A DNA stretch of 64,000 bases from Cymbidium sinense (lineage: Eukaryota; Streptophyta; Magnoliopsida; Asparagales; Orchidaceae): NCBI GenBank assembly GCA_021442155.1, contig CM038228.1, positions 86,134,114-86,198,113 on the forward strand, in the 5' to 3' direction. The position numbers were made by a program, and so were the translations under genes. The notes below the pieces were generated by a model. It did not search any database, was not told where the DNA came from, and was given only the letters and a program-made list of their open reading frames with translations. Of this stretch, positions 59,371-64,000 are shown one piece after another (within the stretch, counting starts at the first letter, position 1; each line of letters starts with the position of its first letter).

Positions 59371-62300
59371 TCATAAGAAGGAAGGAATATTATTATTGGA
59401 GAATAAATTCTCAGGAGAGGATTTTGCACCCCAATTAGCAAGGAAATCAGCACAGGAATTACCTTCCCGATAGGTATGAGAAATATGGTAATCAAGGGTG
59501 GCAAGAAGCCTCCTCGTGTGGTTAAGTAAATAGAAAACTTCAGTGTTGCCATGAGCTCCCGATTTTAATAATTCCAAGAGGAGGAGAGCATCAATTTCAA
59601 ACCAAATTTTCTTGAATCCTTTTTGAATGCAGACAAAAATTCCATAGTGAAGACCATAAATCTCAGCAAAAAGAATAGAATAGGGTCTTAGAGGAACAAC
59701 AAATGCGGCGATCACCTTTCCTCTATAATCTCTTAAAATCCCTCCACAATCATAAAGGCCATTAGAAATTGATCCATCAGTGTTGACCTTAATGACATGA
59801 TAATTAGGCTTTATCCAATATATAATTTTATGAATATACTCAAACTCAGAAGAGGGGAGATTAATCCCATGTTTAAAGCCAAATGTTTAAATCCTTTGAA
59901 GCTAGAGGGAGTAAGAATTGGCTTTATAAAGAGATGTAATTTACATTTAGTTTCAATATCTTGTGAAATTTCATGAATGCCATGATGTTTAGCATCATTT
60001 CTTTCCCACCGATATACCACAAGAGTAGTAGCTACCACACCTTTGACATGACCCTTGAATAAGAAAGAAAATTTTTAAGAAGTTGCGGGATAGAGAGGGA
60101 TCCATCAAGAGGAGAGTATTTAACATCTTCATACCATCTCCAAACCTTAGCAACATAGGCCATTCATGAAGACATGATCCAGGTTTCAATGTAAAAGCAA
60201 CATTGGAATTTGGAGGGAAGATGGAAACCTTTGTTAAGGAGAGAGGCATCAACAGGAATGTAGTGCTTTAGAATATGCCAAGTTAGAGCTGAGAAAGAGG
60301 AAGGGATAGAATTACTCCAAATTTTAGTAAAAAATAATTATTCTTGAGTTTTAAGTTTGAAAGCATGCCAAACATCCTTGAGAATAAAATCTCCAGAGGA
60401 GGAATTTTTAAATAGGATTTGGTCAGATTTATTAGATGTTGGATTAATATTAAAGATTTTGTTAACGATCCAATTAGGACATTGGAAATTAATTGAGCTA
60501 CATCCCAAGTATTATGCATAATGAAATAACTAACCTTAAACCTCTCAGTAGAATGAGTATTTAGTAAAGAGTCAATAGAACCCAAACCTAGCCAATTATC
60601 TTGCCAAAGAAGGATGATCCCAATTCATATCCAGGAGATCAGATTCTCAACAACCCACTTGATATTACAAAGTCTTCTCACAGAAGAATCCCAGTTTGAA
60701 AGGACAAATGAGGGGGTGTTTCCCCTTATAGTATTTGGCGAGCATAAATTGTGACCAGTAGCTATGATTGCTCCTAAGATTCCACCACATTTTGTATGAG
60801 AAGCATTTAATGGAGTCTTCTAAAGTTTTGCATCCTAAACCACCTTCATTCAAAGGCCCACAACAGTTGTGCCAGCTAGCCCATTGTATTTTTTGGAAGA
60901 TGAGGTAGATCCCCAAAAGAATTTGTTAATAAGTCTGTTAATCTTTTTAATGATAGATGTGGTAGGCACAATAGTGGATAGCAGATAGAAAGGCAATGAG
61001 CAAAGAATACTTTTGATCAGGATAAGTCTAGCGCCAAAGGAAAGTAAATGGAACTCCTAAGAAGAAGTTTTCTTATATATATTTTTGAATAACATCATCA
61101 AAGAGGGAAGATCTTTTCATTCCACAATATAAAGGAGTACCCAAGTACTTAATGGGCAAAATTTGATGAGCAAATCCCGTAATGTTCTTAATGGCATTGA
61201 TCCTAGATGATGAAATCGACGGACTAGCAATAAAATAACTTTTGTAGAGTTAATCTTCAAGCCACTTTCCCTTCCAAACAAAGTAAGGAATTTACATAAC
61301 TTTTTAATATAACGGGTAGATCCATTGCAGAATATTATGAAATCATCAGCAAAGCTAAGGTGGGAGATGGGAAAATCACCCTTAGTTTTATATAACATGG
61401 TAGGCATTTTACAAAACATATGCTCAAGGCTTCTAGAGATATTCCTTTGCAATAATGAAAGAGCAGGAAAAGGGATCCCTTGCCTTATCCCATGGGAGGA
61501 AGAGAAGAAAGCCATGGACCTTGCCATTAATAAGTAATGAAAACCAAGAGTTCTCAATACCATTCTTAATTAGTGTAATAAATTGATTGGAAAATCCAAA
61601 AGAGTTAGAATTTTATAAAGAAAAGTCAACCAATGTTATCATAAGCTTTGGAAATGTCCAACTTAAAATTAGGTTACCACAACGAACCTTAGCATTTAAA
61701 TCATGAACAATTTTTTGGGCTAACAGAACATTATCAGAGATAGATCGACCTTTGACAAAACTAATTTAGTTATGGGAGATAATTTTAGGTAGAAAAATGC
61801 TTAGTCTTTTGGCCATAATCTTAGAGATGAGCTTATTAAAAAGGGCGCAAAGACTAATAAGCCTAAAATGGCTCCAAAGTTGAGGGTTATCTATTTTAGG
61901 GATTAGGACAATGGAAGTGCTAGAAAAGTATTTGGGAGGGTACTCCCTTTAAAAAGTCCAAAATAACTTTAATCAAATCTTCTTTGATAATATACCAGCA
62001 CTTTTGAAAAAATAAGGTATTAAAGCCATCAGGGCCAGCCACCAAATCTGTATTCATATTCTGTAAAGTGGAAGCTATTTCAGACTCAGAGGGTAATAAA
62101 GTAAGCATATTGTTATCTTCATCAAAAATGATCTTAGAGATAACTTCAGGCCGTGATAACTCATCATAATTCACATTTTTATTAAGGATCTCAGTAAAGA
62201 AAGAGATACCAGAATCAACAAGCTCCTTATTATCAGTACACCAGCTATCATCATTAGTTTTAATTTTTTTAATGTGGTTGAGAGCCTTTTTCTTTTTAAC

Positions 62301-63364
62301 CATTGCATGAAAATATTTGGTATTTCTATCTCCATCAGATATCCATTTTAAAGAAGATTTTTGCCTCCAATAGGTCTCCTCCATGTTTTGGTAACATGTT
62401 AACCTATCTTTAGCTTGGTTTAATAGGATAATTTTGGAAGGGTCATTAATGGAAGCATCTTCTAAAACTATAACCTCATGTTCTAATTCTTTGATGTTAG
62501 TAAAAGATTTTGAAGCGGTGTTTGTTCCACCATTTGAGGAATTACTTAAGCCTTTTTAATTTAATCCATAATCTCGTCATCCCTACAATAGAATCATCAG
62601 GATGGAGAGGATCACCCCAATTACTAGCAACCAACACCAAAAATCTATCATCCATAAGCCACATATTTTGAAATCGAGAATATGAGAAAAGGGGGGTATC
62701 CACACTAACCTTAACAGAGATGAGCAAAAGAGAATGGGATAAGGTTCCAAGATGTTCAATAGAAGTAGTAGGAAAAAAATTGATCCATAGATTGTTAAAT
62801 AGAATCCTATCTAATCTTTGCCATAGTCTGTGATTATTCCAAGTGAAATGAGATCCAATAAAACCAATATTGATAAGGTGACAATCTAGGATCATGTTAT
62901 TGAAATCCTCCATGGAGAATAGGTTAGGTGCATTACCACCAACTCGTTAAGAGGAAGAATGTTAAAGTCCCCACTCACAAACTAGGGAACATTGATCGAG
63001 GAAGAGAAGTTAACCAGATCTTCCCACAGGATCCTTCTACCATACCTATTGCAAGAGGCATGGACGAAGGATCCAAAGCAACACCAGTTATCAAAGGTGA
63101 TTTTAACATTGACAACCTGGTGTAAATCCTGCATAACATGTAAAACAAAAGGACTTTTCCAGAAAATCTAAATTTTATTACTTGAGTTAGCAAAGAAATT
63201 ATCAAAACCAATCATTCTAGCAACAAAATTAATGTTAGAGGTAGGATAAAGGGTTCTAAAATGGACAATAAAGAAATATTATGGGTCCAAACTAAATTAC
63301 TAATTCTGTTGCAAATAGAGAGGGAATTAATCCCTCTCGCATTCCAAATGAGGAAAGAGATCAT
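59371..63364 (-). pseudogene. LINE ORF2 (endonuclease, reverse transcriptase, RNase H)
   Basis: ATG at 63364 begins 'MISFLIWNARGIN'. Endonuclease motifs: 'LSILEP' near 63260, a 'SGDFNI' block near 62960, 'GFIGSHFTWNN' near 62850. RT: 'WISDGDRNTKYFHA' (about 62345-62305), 'DLVAGPDGFN' near 62035, and the catalytic F-A-D-D at 61353-61342 followed by 'FIIFCNGS'. Then 'GRESGLKIN' near 61265 and a 'WASWHNCCGPLNEGGLGCK' zinc-associated block near 60890-60830. RNase H: 'TDGSISNG' near 59780-59760, 'FEIDALLLLELL' near 59605-59570, 'YREGNSCADFLANWG' near 59475-59430 with its catalytic Asp kept. About 1,330 codons, the usual size. Stops and frameshifts in every domain make it inactive. Confidence 0.85.
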
Positions 63365-63429
63365 TTATTTTTGATAAGAGGAGCCAGATCTAGTAACTCT
63401 TGCAAAGCTAGGAAATTTAGATTTAGAGG

Positions 63430-64000
63430 ATTTATTTTTCTTTTTTATAACTGTCTAAAAATTATTGGCCATATCCACAGCCTCATCATCAGATAAAGAA
63501 TGATCAGTAAAATGCTTGGTGAGAAGAGGCGCCTGGGGGTTGTAGGCCATTTCACCTTCTTCCAATCCATTGATATGATGTAAGGTCGAATTTCGAATTA
63601 GGTCAAGGTTAGAAGAAGAAGCACAAGAGGGATTAGAAGTGGGCAAAATACAAATAACTAAATCAAGAGTAGAAACTATCTCTAAATATTACACATCTGC
63701 CAATCCTACAAGATCATTCACTTGACCTTTAGTTAATGGTGAAATAGAGGTAGGGATATTTGCATTAGTTAGAATCAGAACCATAGGGGAATCGCATTAG
63801 TAACATTAATGCCAATATTATTACATTGTAAGTGATTTCCATTAGAAGGAACCATCATTATTAGCGTGCCAACTGCAAATGGTCAAGCGTACCAGTGGGT
63901 TGGGAGATAGGAATCTCAAGGAAATGACCGTCAGATATCGATACGGGTGTATTAGTGGCCATAACATTTTGTGGTTCAATCAAAGGAGCCTTAATAAATG
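63430..64000 (-). pseudogene. LINE ORF1, C-terminal part (incomplete at window end)
   Basis: The C-terminal region of ORF1, matching the plus-strand copy at 49990-50460: 'SCASSSNLDLIRNST', 'GLEEGEMAYN', and near the end 'SLSDDEAVDMANNF' (63646-63455). An Asn-rich stretch near 63820-63780 corresponds to 'NIGINISNNSS' at 50116. The start lies outside the window. Confidence 0.65.

Larger units (their letters stand above)
58433..64000 (-). mobile_element. L1-type LINE with RNase H, minus strand, running off the window
   Basis: The 3' end is at 58433 with a short A run (plus strand: atttttttt), then a 3' tail of about 940 bp, ORF2 (63364-59371) and the C-terminal part of ORF1 (above 63430). ORF2 order is endonuclease, RT, zinc-finger-like connection, RNase H. 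It is nearly complete in length but broken by stops. It is the same family as the LINE at 48974-51112, in opposite orientation and at a different insertion site. Confidence 0.85.

Overview
This window looks like repeat-dense intergenic DNA from a flowering plant nuclear genome, taken from a draft assembly (there is a run of exactly 100 N at 51113-51212). The evidence is plant-type Ty3/gypsy Tat-lineage elements, Ty1/copia sequence, L1-type LINEs with a C-terminal RNase H domain, RTE-type LINE remnants, a MITE, tRNA-derived SINEs and one intron-bearing exon of a plant desiccation-related protein. Apart from that exon I see no host gene. Almost every ORF is a broken transposon gene or a chance reading. 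The species cannot be named from the sequence; the GC-rich exon would fit a monocot but does not prove it.

Layout. 1-850: copies of an AT-rich repeat family (blocks R1 and R2). 853-22009: a very large Tat-like Ty3/gypsy derivative. It has LTRs of about 5.5 and 7.5 kb, a broken gag and protease, no reverse transcriptase or RNase H, an integrase C-terminal remnant, and a 3 kb untranslated region of degenerate tandem repeats. Its two LTRs lie in inverted orientation with the same terminus facing inward, which is abnormal. 22079-24240: flank, an RTE LINE remnant, more R blocks. 24240-26759 and 35579-36066: a minus-strand copia remnant (integrase, gag, internal SINE), split by a second, complete Tat element at 26764-35573 with LTRs of 815 and 823 bp, a 5-bp target duplication, and gag-pro-RT-RNase H-INT plus a downstream antisense ORF, all pseudogenised. 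36067-37065: (AT)n tract, MITE, block R2. 37066-43785: a 6.7 kb solo LTR of the first Tat family with a perfect 5-bp target duplication. 43791-48973: second copy of the R/RTE/copia sequence. 48974-51112: plus-strand L1-type LINE cut by the gap. 52379-52762: desiccation-related protein exon. 53010-58432: a third, inverted copy of the R/copia sequence, carrying its own SINE and a nested solo LTR. 58433-64000: minus-strand L1-type LINE running off the window.

The three copies of the copia-containing unit act as internal controls. The inverted copy preserves the empty sites of both the solo LTR and the complete Tat element, and the minus-strand copy preserves the empty site of the nested solo LTR. 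So the insertion history can be read inside the window. The most unusual signals are the inverted LTRs, dense arrays of TTGACC/GGTCAA (W-box core) in the giant LTRs, the antisense ORF remnant, and the tandem/inverted arrangement of the copia unit. I found no convincing new gene system.
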